DNA from: Lachnospiraceae bacterium
GTDB lineage: Bacteria; Bacillota; Clostridia; Lachnospirales; Lachnospiraceae
NCBI GenBank assembly: GCA_022510565.1
Contig: JAFLTE010000004.1
Location: 1-64,000, forward strand
Direction of reading: 5' to 3'
DNA length: 64,000 bases
The notes beneath the pieces were generated by a model. The model saw only the letters and a list, made by a program, of their open reading frames with translations, ran no database searches and was not told the origin of the DNA. Positions 43,211 to 53,051 of the stretch are shown here, piece by piece. The position numbers and the translations under genes were made by a program. Within the stretch, counting starts at the first letter, position 1. Each line of letters opens with the position of its first letter.

Positions 43211-44605
43211 ATGCCCGTTAATTCATTTGAAAACTATCCTATGTCTTGGAAACCAAATAAGACAAAACTTGAAAGACCTTATTACCTATCTATTGCGACT
43301 ATGTTAGAGCAGGATATTATTAACGGAAGTTTGCCGGCGAATACAAAATTACCCCCTCAAAGAGAATTAGCAGACTTTTTAGATTTGAATTTAAGCACCA
43401 TAACAAGGGCTTATAAAATATGTGAATTAAAAGGGCTGCTCTATGCTGTAACAGGAAGAGGGACTTTTGTTTCGCCCGGCACTTTCCATAAGGATACATT
43501 TATAGAGGAGAGTAACCACCTTATAGAAATGGGCATGATTAAGCCTTTTTATGAAACAAACAGTCTTATCCTTGAAGTATCAAAGTCAATCATGGAAAAC
43601 TCAAATAGCACTAAACTATTTGAATATAGCAGTCCTTTAGGAACAGATAAGCAGCTTCATGCTGCGGTGCAATGGCTTAAAAGATATAAAATAAATGTAT
43701 CTGAAAGCAATACAATGATAGTTGCCGGAGCGCAAAATGCACTTGGTGTTATTTTAATCTCGTTATTCAAAGCAGGAGATAAAATTGTAGTTGATGAGTT
43801 TACCTATGCAAATTTTAGGGGATTGGCAAATTTACTACATATCCAGTTGATTACCATTGAAGCTGATCGTTATGGAATGATACCTGAAGCTCTTTTGACT
43901 ACATGCAAAAATAGTGATATACGAGGAATATATCTCATGCCAACTTGCAGCAATCCGACAAGTATTTTTATGCCGCAGAAAAGACGAGAGGAATTAGTAA
44001 ATATTATTCAGCAATATAACTTACTCCTGATTGAGGATGATACATATTCTTTTCTTGCTCCGGCAAATGTAAAACCCTTTTTTTCCATGATACCCGACTA
44101 TACACTTCATATTTGCAGTCTGTCAAAGTCATTATGTCCGGGATTGAGGGTCGCTTTTTTGGCATTTCCTAAACAATTCAGTGAACTGCTGATATCCGGT
44201 ATGTTAAACTTAAACTTAAAAACAGTTTCTCTCAATGCCGAAATTATAGCGGAACTGATAGAAAACGGTCATGCTGATAAAATCGTAAATGAGAAAATTA
44301 ACTTAGCCCAAGAAAGAAATCAAATATACAAAAATTTCTTTCCGATTGATGATGAAAGTATCGCACGATTTTTTCATTGGTTGAAGCTTCCTGCAAACTT
44401 AGCAAGTGAGGAAGCAGAAGTTTTGGCTTTACATAAAGGAATTCATATATTAGGCTCACATAGGTTTGCAATGGGGAGTCAGAATAAATCATCTTATATA
44501 CGACTTTCGATTGCTTCTCCCAGTTCGAAAACAGACTTAACTTATGCATTGCAAACATTAAATCAAATATTTGATGGACAAAAGTACAACCTTTTTGAAG
44601 ATTAG
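43211..44605 (+). CDS. MocR/PdxR-type regulator (GntR HTH plus aminotransferase-like domain)
   Basis: A 464-residue transcription regulator: N-terminal winged helix (NTKLPPQRELADFLDLN, STITRAYKICELKGLLY) and a fold-type I aminotransferase-like domain expected to bind PLP. The PLP Lys would be the one in HICSLSKSLCPGLR, and the phosphate-binding and pyridine-contacting segments VAGAQNALG and LIEDDTYSF are visible. It likely senses PLP and controls the divergent ECF S component and itself. An ATG 33 nt upstream is in frame but lies in the operator; GAGGAAAGAGG precedes 43211. The A/T-rich composition of this gene differs from its neighbours, hinting at acquisition together with the ECF gene. 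Confidence 0.88.
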   Translation: MPVNSFENYPMSWKPNKTKLERPYYLSIATMLEQDIINGSLPANTKLPPQRELADFLDLNLSTITRAYKICELKGLLYAVTGRGTFVSPGTFHKDTFIEESNHLIEMGMIKPFYETNSLILEVSKSIMENSNSTKLFEYSSPLGTDKQLHAAVQWLKRYKINVSESNTMIVAGAQNALGVILISLFKAGDKIVVDEFTYANFRGLANLLHIQLITIEADRYGMIPEALLTTCKNSDIRGIYLMPTCSNPTSIFMPQKRREELVNIIQQYNLLLIEDDTYSFLAPANVKPFFSMIPDYTLHICSLSKSLCPGLRVAFLAFPKQFSELLISGMLNLNLKTVSLNAEIIAELIENGHADKIVNEKINLAQERNQIYKNFFPIDDESIARFFHWLKLPANLASEEAEVLALHKGIHILGSHRFAMGSQNKSSYIRLSIASPSSKTDLTYALQTLNQIFDGQKYNLFED

Positions 44606-44625
44606 TTTTATCTTTTTGATTTCAA

Positions 44626-44654
44626 TTGACACATCTCTCTTGCAATCGTAATAT
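44626..44654 (+). promoter_or_regulatory. Possible promoter of the ABC pair
   Basis: TTGACA (44626-44631), 17-bp spacer, TAATAT (44649-44654). The expected start near 44661 would put the GAGG ribosome binding site at the very 5' end, which weakens the call. Confidence 0.35.
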
Positions 44655-44672
44655 ATCAATGAGGACAAACAT

Positions 44673-46508
44673 ATGAAAACAAGAGATAATAAAGACAAGC
44701 ACAGTTTTAAACAAACCCTGCAAAACAATATCTATGTCATGAAACTGGGAAGGGAAATATGCCCTTCCCGTATTATTCATGCCCTTTTTAAGACGGTAAT
44801 TGATTACGCAGGGTGGGTTTTCTTTAGCGCGTATTTTATGAGATATGTTGTAAATGCACTGGATACAGGGAAACCGCCGCGGGATATTTTCCTGTTTGTT
44901 TTTGTGTGCGGACTGACATTTTTCATAGGGAATATGTACTGGGACTATGTGGACAATGTGGTTGTACCGCTGACTGATACGAAGGTTTATCACGGCGTGT
45001 ATATGAGGTTGTACCGAAAGGCTAGGAACGTGGAACTGCGCTGTTATGAGAATGCGGATTTCTACAATAAGTACACGATGGCAATCGATGATGCGGGGAC
45101 GAAGATAACGACCATTATTGACAGCTTTTGGGGTGTCTTTATAGGCATAGTGGGTGTAGTGTTAATTTTTTATGCCATGTTTGAGGTTTCTCCTCTGTCA
45201 GTGCTTTTTATTATTTCTCCGTTAGTCGGAAATTTTTTCTTCGGAACTATATGGAATAGGCTGTTGGTGAAAAGATATGAGGAGGGCGTTCCCAACGATA
45301 AAGTGCTAAACTATGTGAATAGAGTGATGTACCTTGGGGAGTATGCGAAGGAGATACGTCTGTCCAATGTCTTCCGTTTGTTGAAGCGGCAGTATCATGA
45401 TGCCACGGACAGGAGTGTTGAGGTTGCAAACAAGTATGCATTTCGGGTCAGCACTATGAATTTTTTAAGAATCGAATTTACTTTTACGGTGATTTTTGAG
45501 GGTGTGCTTTTATATGCAATCTATGAGAATCTGGTAAGAGGAACAATGTCGCTGGCACAGCTTACAGTCATGACAAGTCTTATGGTTTCCGCCACATGGA
45601 TGTTAATCGGATTGTTTGAAAGCATTATGAATATGGTAAAGAACGGAATGTTTATCAGCAATCTCCGGGCTTTTTTGGAGTATGAGGAACAGATTCCCGA
45701 GAATCAGGACGGTATTTTAGCGGATGCAGGATTTGAGACTCTGGAATTTGACAAGGTCTGCTTTTCTTATCAGGATGAGGAAACCATTAAGGATTTATCT
45801 TTCACCGTACATAAAGGAGAGACGGTTGCGCTGGTGGGACACAACGGTGCAGGTAAAACCACGATCATCAAGCTGATGCTGAGATTGTATGACCCCACAA
45901 GCGGCGTAATTCGCTTAAACGGTATAGATATAAGGGAATATAATCTGAATTCCTATCGGAAATTATTTGCAACGGCATTTCAGGATGTCTGTCTGTTCGG
46001 TATGTCTGTGAAGGACAATATTCTGATGGGCGTGCATAGGGAGGATGAGGAGGAGCAGGTGATTCGTGCGCTTAAGAAGGCAGGTGTATATGAACGGATT
46101 GAAAAGCTTCCCCATGGTATCGATACCATTATGACGAAGGAGTTCGATGAGGAAGGTGCGGTACTGTCAGGAGGAGAGAGTCAGAAGGTGGCAGTAGCAA
46201 GAGCCTTTTATAAGAAGTGTCCTGTAAAAATTTTTGACGAGCCGTCCAGTGCGCTTGATCCGATTGCGGAATATGAACTTTTTGACAGCATTATGAAGGA
46301 CGGGGAGAAAAATACCATGATTTTCATTTCCCATCGCCTTTCCTCTGTGAAGAATGCGGATTTGGTTCTGATGCTGGAACAGGGTACTATTATCGAGAGC
46401 GGTACGCACAGCGAATTGATGAAGGCCGACGGCAGTTACGCCCAGATGTACAAGAAACAGGCAATGAATTATCTGGCGGTAGATTCTGTGGAAGGGGTGA
46501 CGTTATGA
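44673..46508 (+). CDS. ABC exporter half-transporter (first of pair)
   Basis: A 611-residue fused membrane/ATPase protein. About six helices lie within residues 45-330, in the type IV exporter arrangement. The ATPase has Walker A GHNGAGKTT, signature LSGGESQKVA and Walker B VKIFDEPSSALD with the catalytic Glu, then IFISHRLSSV. The signature with GES instead of GGQ marks a subgroup common in clostridia, often beside peptide or antibiotic-resistance genes. It overlaps its partner by 4 nt. No substrate gene is seen next to it. Confidence 0.9.
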   Translation: MKTRDNKDKHSFKQTLQNNIYVMKLGREICPSRIIHALFKTVIDYAGWVFFSAYFMRYVVNALDTGKPPRDIFLFVFVCGLTFFIGNMYWDYVDNVVVPLTDTKVYHGVYMRLYRKARNVELRCYENADFYNKYTMAIDDAGTKITTIIDSFWGVFIGIVGVVLIFYAMFEVSPLSVLFIISPLVGNFFFGTIWNRLLVKRYEEGVPNDKVLNYVNRVMYLGEYAKEIRLSNVFRLLKRQYHDATDRSVEVANKYAFRVSTMNFLRIEFTFTVIFEGVLLYAIYENLVRGTMSLAQLTVMTSLMVSATWMLIGLFESIMNMVKNGMFISNLRAFLEYEEQIPENQDGILADAGFETLEFDKVCFSYQDEETIKDLSFTVHKGETVALVGHNGAGKTTIIKLMLRLYDPTSGVIRLNGIDIREYNLNSYRKLFATAFQDVCLFGMSVKDNILMGVHREDEEEQVIRALKKAGVYERIEKLPHGIDTIMTKEFDEEGAVLSGGESQKVAVARAFYKKCPVKIFDEPSSALDPIAEYELFDSIMKDGEKNTMIFISHRLSSVKNADLVLMLEQGTIIESGTHSELMKADGSYAQMYKKQAMNYLAVDSVEGVTL

Positions 46509-48391
46509 GTAAAACAACTTCCGGTCAGACGGACAAACAGACAACGAAGCAGACGATGAAGCAGGTGTGGGCCAACAACTGGTTTTTGATTAAGTTGTGC
46601 TTTACCGCATCTCCTGCTTATGTGATATTTTTGCCGATGGATGCCGTGAGAAATCAGATTTCTATCTTTGTTGAGCATACATACGGAATAGGCTATGTGT
46701 TGGAGGCGGCTGAATTCCACTATCCTTTTCGAAAGGTAGCGATTTTTATCCTGCTTTTGGCGTTGGGTATTACCGCGGGGATGATCTTTTCGGTATGGGT
46801 ACAGGATTATGTCGCAGCTAAGGAACTGCCCAAGGTGCGGCGCAAAATTAAAATGATGCTTTACGAGCACGCCAAGGAGATGGATTTGGAGTGCTATGAC
46901 AATCCGGAATATTATAATCAGCTTGTACTTGCTATTTCTGAAGCGGATAAACAGATTGACCGTTGTATTACCTTTCTGCAAAATACTTTTTCGGGGATCG
47001 CAGTGTTTGTTTCTACGGGCATTTACTTTTTGAAGAAGGATAAAGTTTCCGTATTGTTTGTGACGGTCTCTTTTCTGATGGCGTTTATATTTAATCAGAT
47101 ATACAACAAGCTTACATACAGGCTGCGGATAGAAAGGAATCCTCTGGAGCGCAAGAGAGAGTATGTAAAGCGGGTGTTCTATCTGCCGGATTATGCCAAG
47201 GAACTTCGCCTGCATCCTGAGACGGCGGATCTTCTGTATGATGAGTTTGAGAAGGCCAACGAGGCAATTTACGAAGTGGAAAAGAGTTACACGAAAAGAA
47301 AATTCCGGATAGGTTTCCTGCGTCGGTATATAAGTAATGACTTTATGAGTGACACCGTGTATCTTACTTATCTGGTATTTAAGGCTGCCGTAGTGAAAGG
47401 ACTGTCTTACAGCAGTGTGGCTATTTTGTTTAACTCTTTCGGACGTCTGAAAAGGGGTATGCGCGTTTTTACGGATGTCTATCCTTATGCCTGCGAGACA
47501 AGCCTTTATGTGCAGAAAATTAGGGATTTCCTTGAACGAAAGCCGGAGATAGTAAGCGACAGAAATCTTCCGGTATCAGGTGCTGCCAAGGAGATTACGA
47601 TTCATAATCTTTCTTTTGCTTATGGGCAGCAAGAACAAAAGGATGCCGCGAAGGATGTCCTGAATGATATATCCTTTACGATAAAACCCAACGAAAAGAT
47701 AGCGTTAGTGGGATATAACGGCGCAGGCAAAACAACTTTGGTTAAGCTGCTCATGCGTCTATATGACCCTACAGCGGGAGAGATATTGGCTGACGGCGTG
47801 AATATTAAGGAGTATGACGTTGAGGGGTATCGGCATTCTATCGGAACGGTATTTCAGGACTTCCAGATATTTGCAGGCTCTGTCACGGAAAATGTACTGC
47901 TGGATGTAGCGGAAGGCGAATCTGAAAATCAGAAGACGGATAATCAGGGGGCACAGACTGCACGCGTACACGCCGCTCTTGAACATAGTGGATTGGGAGA
48001 ACGTATCGCAACACTTCCGGCGGGCGCAGATACAATGATGACTACGGAGTTTGACCTTAAAGGAGTCAATCTTTCCGGCGGAGAAAGTCAGAAGCTTGCA
48101 ATCAGCAGGGTGTTTTATAAGGATGCGGGATTGATTATACTGGACGAGCCTTCCAGCGCATTAGACCCTATAGCGGAGTATCAATTGAATCGCGCTATGC
48201 TGGAAGCTACAGAAGGTAAGACAGTAATTTTCATTTCCCACCGTCTTTCCACAACCCGCTTAGCGGACCGGATTATTCTAATGGAGCAGGGACGGATTGC
48301 CGAGCAGGGAACACACGAGGAGCTTTTGCAGATGAACGGAAAGTATGCCCGGATGTGGAAACTGCAGGCAGGGCAGTATTTGACACAGTAA
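46505..48391 (+). CDS. ABC exporter half-transporter (second of pair)
   Basis: A 628-residue partner of the preceding protein, with the same layout. Walker A is GYNGAGKTT, signature LSGGESQKLA, Walker B LIILDEPSSALD, switch His IFISHRLST; both halves therefore keep complete catalytic residues, unlike the pair at 33-37 kb. A hydrophilic ~22-residue N-terminus (Thr, Gln, Lys rich) precedes the first helix. Probably a heterodimer; substrate unknown. A hairpin terminator follows. Confidence 0.9.
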   Translation: MSKTTSGQTDKQTTKQTMKQVWANNWFLIKLCFTASPAYVIFLPMDAVRNQISIFVEHTYGIGYVLEAAEFHYPFRKVAIFILLLALGITAGMIFSVWVQDYVAAKELPKVRRKIKMMLYEHAKEMDLECYDNPEYYNQLVLAISEADKQIDRCITFLQNTFSGIAVFVSTGIYFLKKDKVSVLFVTVSFLMAFIFNQIYNKLTYRLRIERNPLERKREYVKRVFYLPDYAKELRLHPETADLLYDEFEKANEAIYEVEKSYTKRKFRIGFLRRYISNDFMSDTVYLTYLVFKAAVVKGLSYSSVAILFNSFGRLKRGMRVFTDVYPYACETSLYVQKIRDFLERKPEIVSDRNLPVSGAAKEITIHNLSFAYGQQEQKDAAKDVLNDISFTIKPNEKIALVGYNGAGKTTLVKLLMRLYDPTAGEILADGVNIKEYDVEGYRHSIGTVFQDFQIFAGSVTENVLLDVAEGESENQKTDNQGAQTARVHAALEHSGLGERIATLPAGADTMMTTEFDLKGVNLSGGESQKLAISRVFYKDAGLIILDEPSSALDPIAEYQLNRAMLEATEGKTVIFISHRLSTTRLADRIILMEQGRIAEQGTHEELLQMNGKYARMWKLQAGQYLTQ

Positions 48392-48412
48392 TCATAATAT
48401 GCTAACTTAAAC

Positions 48413-48450
48413 AAGAGAGGCCAATCATCCATTAATTGGGCTCTCTTATC
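48413..48450 (+). terminator. Terminator after the ABC pair
   Basis: AAGAGAG-G-CCAAT (48413-48425) pairs with ATTGG-G-CTCTCTT (48435-48447) with one internal mismatch. A short A/T stretch follows. Confidence 0.6.
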
Positions 48451-48502
48451 ATATAATTAGTATCATGTAATCATATTGTGAATTAAGGAAGGAACGTGTA
48501 TT

Positions 48503-49402
48503 GTGACTAAAACAAACAACAATCAAGAAAGTCAACAAAAGAGCGGCAGCTTTGCCATGTCAGTACTCAAACATATATGGGAGTATGCTGTGTTGGCGCT
48601 GGGAGCAGCCATAGCGGCATTTGCCATCGAGGAATTTCTGGTGCCGTGTAAGATTCTGGACGGCGGTGTGGTAGGTATCAGTATTATTTTGAATCATCTG
48701 ACGAACATTCGATTGAGCTTGATTACCTTTGGGCTGAACATTCCGTTTTTGATTGTGGGATATAGGGTGCTGGGAAAAGAGTTTTTTATCAAAGCCGGTT
48801 ATTCCATGGTGGCTTTTTCAATCTTTCTGGAAGTGTTCGCGCCGATGGGGGATATCACGCGGGATTCCCTGTTGGCAGTCTGCTTCGGCGGTATTATTCT
48901 CGGTATCGGTGTGGGTATGGTAATTTCTTTCGGAGGTTGTCTGGACGGTACGGAGACGGTAGCTATCCTGTTAAACCGCAAGACGGATTTTCCTGTGGGA
49001 AGAACGGTTCTGTTTTTTAACATTGTTATCTACTCTGTTGCAGGACTATTGTTCGGATTTGACCGTGCGATGTACAGTCTGCTTACATACTATATCACTT
49101 CGAAGGTGCTCGATTTTATAGACAACGGAATGAATCAGGCGAAGGCAGCCATGATCATTACCAATGACGGTGAAAAGATAGCAGATATGATTTATAAAAA
49201 GATGGGGCGGACCGTGACAATATTGGAAGGTGCGGGACTGATCAGCGGCAAGAAGGATGTTCTTTACTGCGTGTTGAACCGTTTGGAAGTATACGAATTA
49301 AAGAAATTGATTAACGAGGCGGATACAAGCGCGTTCATTGCAATTAATGAAGTTTCCGAGATTATCGGTAATCACATTAAGCAAAAAGGAACGTCGGAAT
49401 AG
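48503..49402 (+). CDS. YitT-family membrane protein
   Basis: A 299-residue protein: five or six membrane helices to about residue 200 (EFLVPCKILDGGVVGISIIL, GGCLDGTETVAILL) followed by a soluble DUF2179 domain (AMIITNDGEKIADMI, LYCVLNRLEVYELKKLI). Function of the family is not established. It starts with GTG behind AAGGAAGGAA. It stands after a terminator and before the TauE/SafE gene, 41 bp apart. Confidence 0.9.
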   Translation: MTKTNNNQESQQKSGSFAMSVLKHIWEYAVLALGAAIAAFAIEEFLVPCKILDGGVVGISIILNHLTNIRLSLITFGLNIPFLIVGYRVLGKEFFIKAGYSMVAFSIFLEVFAPMGDITRDSLLAVCFGGIILGIGVGMVISFGGCLDGTETVAILLNRKTDFPVGRTVLFFNIVIYSVAGLLFGFDRAMYSLLTYYITSKVLDFIDNGMNQAKAAMIITNDGEKIADMIYKKMGRTVTILEGAGLISGKKDVLYCVLNRLEVYELKKLINEADTSAFIAINEVSEIIGNHIKQKGTSE

Positions 49403-49443
49403 TTGTGATAAGGAATACAAAAGCATTGAGGTAACATGTAGTT

Positions 49444-50199
49444 ATGGATTTGGGAGTGACACAATTCTTGATTGTCTGTCCGCTGCTTTTTCTGGCAGGA
49501 TTTGTAGATGCGGTGGCAGGTGGAGGGGGACTGATTTCCCTGCCTGCGTGTATGATAGCAGGGCTGCCGGTACATTATGCGATTGGTACCAATAAGCTGA
49601 GTTCGGCAATGGGAACCGCGGTTGCCACACAGCAGTATGCACGTCGTGGGTATATTCCATGGAGACAGGCCGGCTTCTACGTGGTGTGTGCATTGATAGG
49701 TTCCGGTACGGGAGCAAGACTGGCACTGATGATAGCAGATGATGTGTTTCGGATTATCATGTTGGTGATTCTGCCCCTGACGGCACTGTATGTGATGCGG
49801 ACTAAAGTGCTGGAGCAGAACAAAGAGGCTTTTTCTCCTGTGAAAACACTCTGCATCGGTATGGCTGTTGCGTTGACAGTGGGCGTATATGACGGATTTT
49901 ACGGACCGGGAGCAGGCACCTTCCTTCTTCTGCTTCTCACATCGGTGGCACGGATGAAGCTCAATTCTGCCAACGGAGTTGCGAAGGTCATTAATCTGAC
50001 AACAGACTTGACATCGATTGCAGTCTTCTGGCATAGCGGTAAAGTTTTGGTTCCGCTCGGACTTGTGGCGGGGCTGTTCAGTATCATGGGTAGTTATCTC
50101 GGAACACGTTATTTTCATAAAGGCGGGCCTAAAGCAGTGAAACCGATTATGCTGGCTGTGCTGGCCTTATTTTTTGTGCGTGTCCTGTCGGAATTATAA
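49444..50199 (+). CDS. TauE/SafE-family anion exporter
   Basis: A 251-residue TSUP permease with seven or eight membrane helices and the two family repeats: GFVDAVAGGGGLISLPA near residue 20 and GVYDGFYGPGAGTFLL near residue 145. Members move sulfite, sulfoacetate or related organic anions. The substrate is not evident from neighbours. The GGAGTGTG just after it belongs to the next gene. Confidence 0.9.
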   Translation: MDLGVTQFLIVCPLLFLAGFVDAVAGGGGLISLPACMIAGLPVHYAIGTNKLSSAMGTAVATQQYARRGYIPWRQAGFYVVCALIGSGTGARLALMIADDVFRIIMLVILPLTALYVMRTKVLEQNKEAFSPVKTLCIGMAVALTVGVYDGFYGPGAGTFLLLLLTSVARMKLNSANGVAKVINLTTDLTSIAVFWHSGKVLVPLGLVAGLFSIMGSYLGTRYFHKGGPKAVKPIMLAVLALFFVRVLSEL

Positions 50200-50223
50200 T
50201 ATGTATAAGGAGTGTGTTTTAGG

Positions 50224-51615
50224 ATGAATTTATTACAAAAATTATTTGCCCCTGTTGATATGACTACGGGCGAGCCATGGAAAAAGATTGTGCTGTTCAC
50301 TGTTCCGATGCTGCTCGGAAATATTGCGCAGCAGCTCTATAATACGGTGGACAGCATCATTGTGGGAAACTATGTGGGAGACAATGCGCTGGCGGCTGTG
50401 GGTAGCGCTGGACCGATATTTAATCTGGTGATTGTCCTGTTTATCGGTATCAGTGTAGGTGCGGGAATTATGGTGTCCCAATATTTTGGAGCGAAAAACA
50501 GGGAAGGTCTTTCCTATACAATTGGTAACAGCATCCTGCTGACACTGATTGCAACCATTATTATGGCGGCGGTAGGTGTGATTGTGACCAGACCGCTTCT
50601 GGAACTGCTTAATACACCGGAGAGCATCATTGACTGGTGCGCCTCCTATCTGTACATCCTGTTTATCGGCGGCGTAGGTCTGGCTTTTTACAATATCCTG
50701 TCCGGTATCTTACGGGGACTTGGAGATTCCGTTTCCGCGCTGATTTATTTGGTGGTTGCCTGCGTGCTCAACATCGGGTTGGACCTGTTATTTGTTATTC
50801 AGTTTAATATGGGTGTGAGCGGTGTGGCTTTGGCGACCGCTATCGCGCAGGCGGTTTCGTCGATACTGTGCGCGATTAAGTTATACAAAATGAAAGATTT
50901 GTTCGATTTAAATATCAGCTTCATCAAGTGGAATAAACTGTATGCGATGAATGTCATAAAATTAGGTGTGCCGTCCGGTGTGACGCAGGCAATCTTTTCT
51001 ATGTCCATGATTGTGGTCCAGTCACTGACCAACAGCTTCGGAGAGATGTTTATTGCCGCCAACGTTATTGTGATGAGAGTGGATGGTTTCGCCATGATGC
51101 CCAATTTCTCATTTGGCTCTGCTATGACGACTTATGCGGGACAGAACGTGGGAGCCGGCGCTTACGACAGAGTTAAGACGGGCGCGAGACAGGGAACGCT
51201 TCTTGCGGCCGGTGTATCGACACTTGTAACTGCGGCGATTCTTCTGGTGGGCAGACAGCTTATGGGAATCTTTACGGACACGGAAGAACTGGTTATCTTA
51301 AGCATGCATTTAATGCAGATTCTGGCGGTTGGATATATTGCCATGGCAGTCATGCAGTGTCTGTGCGGCGTGATGAGAGGAGCAGGCGATACCATGACAC
51401 CTATGTGGATTTCGATTTTTGAGACGGTGATTTTGCGTATGCCGCTTGCCTATATCATGTGCTACTTATCCAGAACACCGGAGCTTCCTAACGGAAGGAG
51501 AGAGTATGTGATGGTATCCTTGTTGATTTCATGGATAGTGGGTACGATACTGTCCTGCATTTTCTATGCGAGAGGCAAATGGAAGACGAAGGCGGTAGAG
51601 AAGGCTGAAGCATAA
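50224..51615 (+). CDS. MATE-family efflux transporter (second)
   Basis: A 463-residue multidrug/toxin exporter with about 12 helices. FTVPMLLGNIAQQLYNTVDSIIVG at the N-terminus and MTTYAGQNVGAGAYDRVK in the second half are the usual MATE segments. A GTG four codons upstream lies too close to the AAGGAG; the ATG at 50224 fits. It is clearly a different branch from the one at 23220. It precedes the binding-protein gene by 20 bp, perhaps in one transcript. Confidence 0.92.
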   Translation: MNLLQKLFAPVDMTTGEPWKKIVLFTVPMLLGNIAQQLYNTVDSIIVGNYVGDNALAAVGSAGPIFNLVIVLFIGISVGAGIMVSQYFGAKNREGLSYTIGNSILLTLIATIIMAAVGVIVTRPLLELLNTPESIIDWCASYLYILFIGGVGLAFYNILSGILRGLGDSVSALIYLVVACVLNIGLDLLFVIQFNMGVSGVALATAIAQAVSSILCAIKLYKMKDLFDLNISFIKWNKLYAMNVIKLGVPSGVTQAIFSMSMIVVQSLTNSFGEMFIAANVIVMRVDGFAMMPNFSFGSAMTTYAGQNVGAGAYDRVKTGARQGTLLAAGVSTLVTAAILLVGRQLMGIFTDTEELVILSMHLMQILAVGYIAMAVMQCLCGVMRGAGDTMTPMWISIFETVILRMPLAYIMCYLSRTPELPNGRREYVMVSLLISWIVGTILSCIFYARGKWKTKAVEKAEA

Positions 51616-51635
51616 GAGCGCAGCAGGAGGAAAAG

Positions 51636-53048
51636 ATGAAAAAGAGTCCTTTAATCATATTGCTTGCAATTACATTGACAGTCTCTTTATTGGCAGGCGG
51701 CGGTTCGTGGGTGGCAACACCTATACTGACGGTCTATATTCCGTGGAAAGCGGATTTTTCCCATGATACGGGAGAAGTGTTAAATGTCTATTGCTGGAAC
51801 GAAGAATTTAAAAACTGTATGATAGAGAATTATCCCGGATATAAGGAAAACAAAGATGGAACAGGTACCATCGGGAATGTGACGGTCAAATGGATTATTG
51901 AAGGTACCTATGATATGAATTATCAGGATAAGCTGGATATGGCGCTGTCTGTGCAGGACCGTGCCGATGACGAGAAGAAGATTGACATATTTCTGATAGA
52001 GGCCGACTATGCACCGAAGTATACGAATGCTGAAGGGGTATGTATCTCCATGAAAGAGCTGGGTCTGGCACGTTATATGTCCGGGCAGTACCGCTACACT
52101 CAAGATGTTGTGACAGATGATAAGGGCAATGTGAATGGCTCCTCACCGGTGGCATGTCCCGGGCTGTATGTTTACAGGCGGTCTGCTGCAAGGCAGGTAT
52201 TCGGGACCGATGACCCGAATAAAATCCGGAAATATTTCTCCGACTGGAACAAATTTGAAGAGTCTGCAGAGAAATTATCGGATTCGGGTTGGAAAGTGGT
52301 TTCCGGTTATGATGACGCTTACCGTGTATATGCGCAGAATGTATCCGCTCCATGGGTAGTGAAAGGAGAACTTCGGATTGATGATAACCTTATGAGATGG
52401 GTGAAGCAGACGAAGGACTTTACGGATAATGGGTATAACAATCAGACACATATGTGGGATATGGATTGGTTAAACGGTATGACTTCCTCGGGAGATGTGT
52501 TCGGATACTTCGGTCCCGCGTGGTTTATAGATTATTCTATGACATCGGGTTCTCTGGATGATTTTCTGGGAGAGCCGGAGGTCGGCAACGGCACATGGGG
52601 TGATTGGGCAGCCATTGAAGGACCGGAGCCGTTTTTCTGGGGTGGCTATTGGATTTGTGTAGCACAGGGATCAGACAATACAGGTCTGGCAGCTGATATT
52701 ATTTATCAGCTCACTTGTAATTCAAATGTTATGAAAGACATGATAACGGAAGAATGGCCTTTCTGTAACAACAGACGGATGATGAGACAGTTGGCAAGAG
52801 GGGAAGAACCCAATGCATTCCTGGGCGGACAGAACGTGTTGGAACAATACTGTGCGGTTGCGGATGATATTCGCATAGAGCATGGAACCACTTATGACTG
52901 GGTTGTAGAGCAGTGCTTCCAAGATACCATGTTCTACTACTTTGATGGTAAAGTTGATATGGATACCGCCATCCGGCATTTTTATGACGAGGTGGAGAGA
53001 ATATATCCGGAGTTGGGCGAGACAATGCAGTCAAGGCACAAGGAATGA
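51636..53048 (+). CDS. Lone extracellular solute-binding protein (sugar type), no lipobox
   Basis: A 470-residue protein with the fold of carbohydrate ABC binding proteins (family 1): VLNVYCWNEEFK, KKIDIFLIEADYAPKY, a CPGLYVYRRSAARQVFG hinge region and GYWICVAQGSDNTGLAADII. The N-terminal hydrophobic stretch (PLIILLAITLTVSLLAGGG) looks like a signal or anchor, but there is no Cys after it, so it cannot be a lipoprotein in the usual way. No permease or ATPase genes are adjacent. It may serve a distant importer or act as a sensor partner. The xylan locus is far away. Confidence 0.82.
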   Translation: MKKSPLIILLAITLTVSLLAGGGSWVATPILTVYIPWKADFSHDTGEVLNVYCWNEEFKNCMIENYPGYKENKDGTGTIGNVTVKWIIEGTYDMNYQDKLDMALSVQDRADDEKKIDIFLIEADYAPKYTNAEGVCISMKELGLARYMSGQYRYTQDVVTDDKGNVNGSSPVACPGLYVYRRSAARQVFGTDDPNKIRKYFSDWNKFEESAEKLSDSGWKVVSGYDDAYRVYAQNVSAPWVVKGELRIDDNLMRWVKQTKDFTDNGYNNQTHMWDMDWLNGMTSSGDVFGYFGPAWFIDYSMTSGSLDDFLGEPEVGNGTWGDWAAIEGPEPFFWGGYWICVAQGSDNTGLAADIIYQLTCNSNVMKDMITEEWPFCNNRRMMRQLARGEEPNAFLGGQNVLEQYCAVADDIRIEHGTTYDWVVEQCFQDTMFYYFDGKVDMDTAIRHFYDEVERIYPELGETMQSRHKE

Positions 53049-53051
53049 AAA

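Noticed and set aside
44673-48391. Bacteriocin or lantibiotic export locus
   Set aside because: No precursor peptide, modification enzyme or protease domain is present around the two ABC half-transporters.
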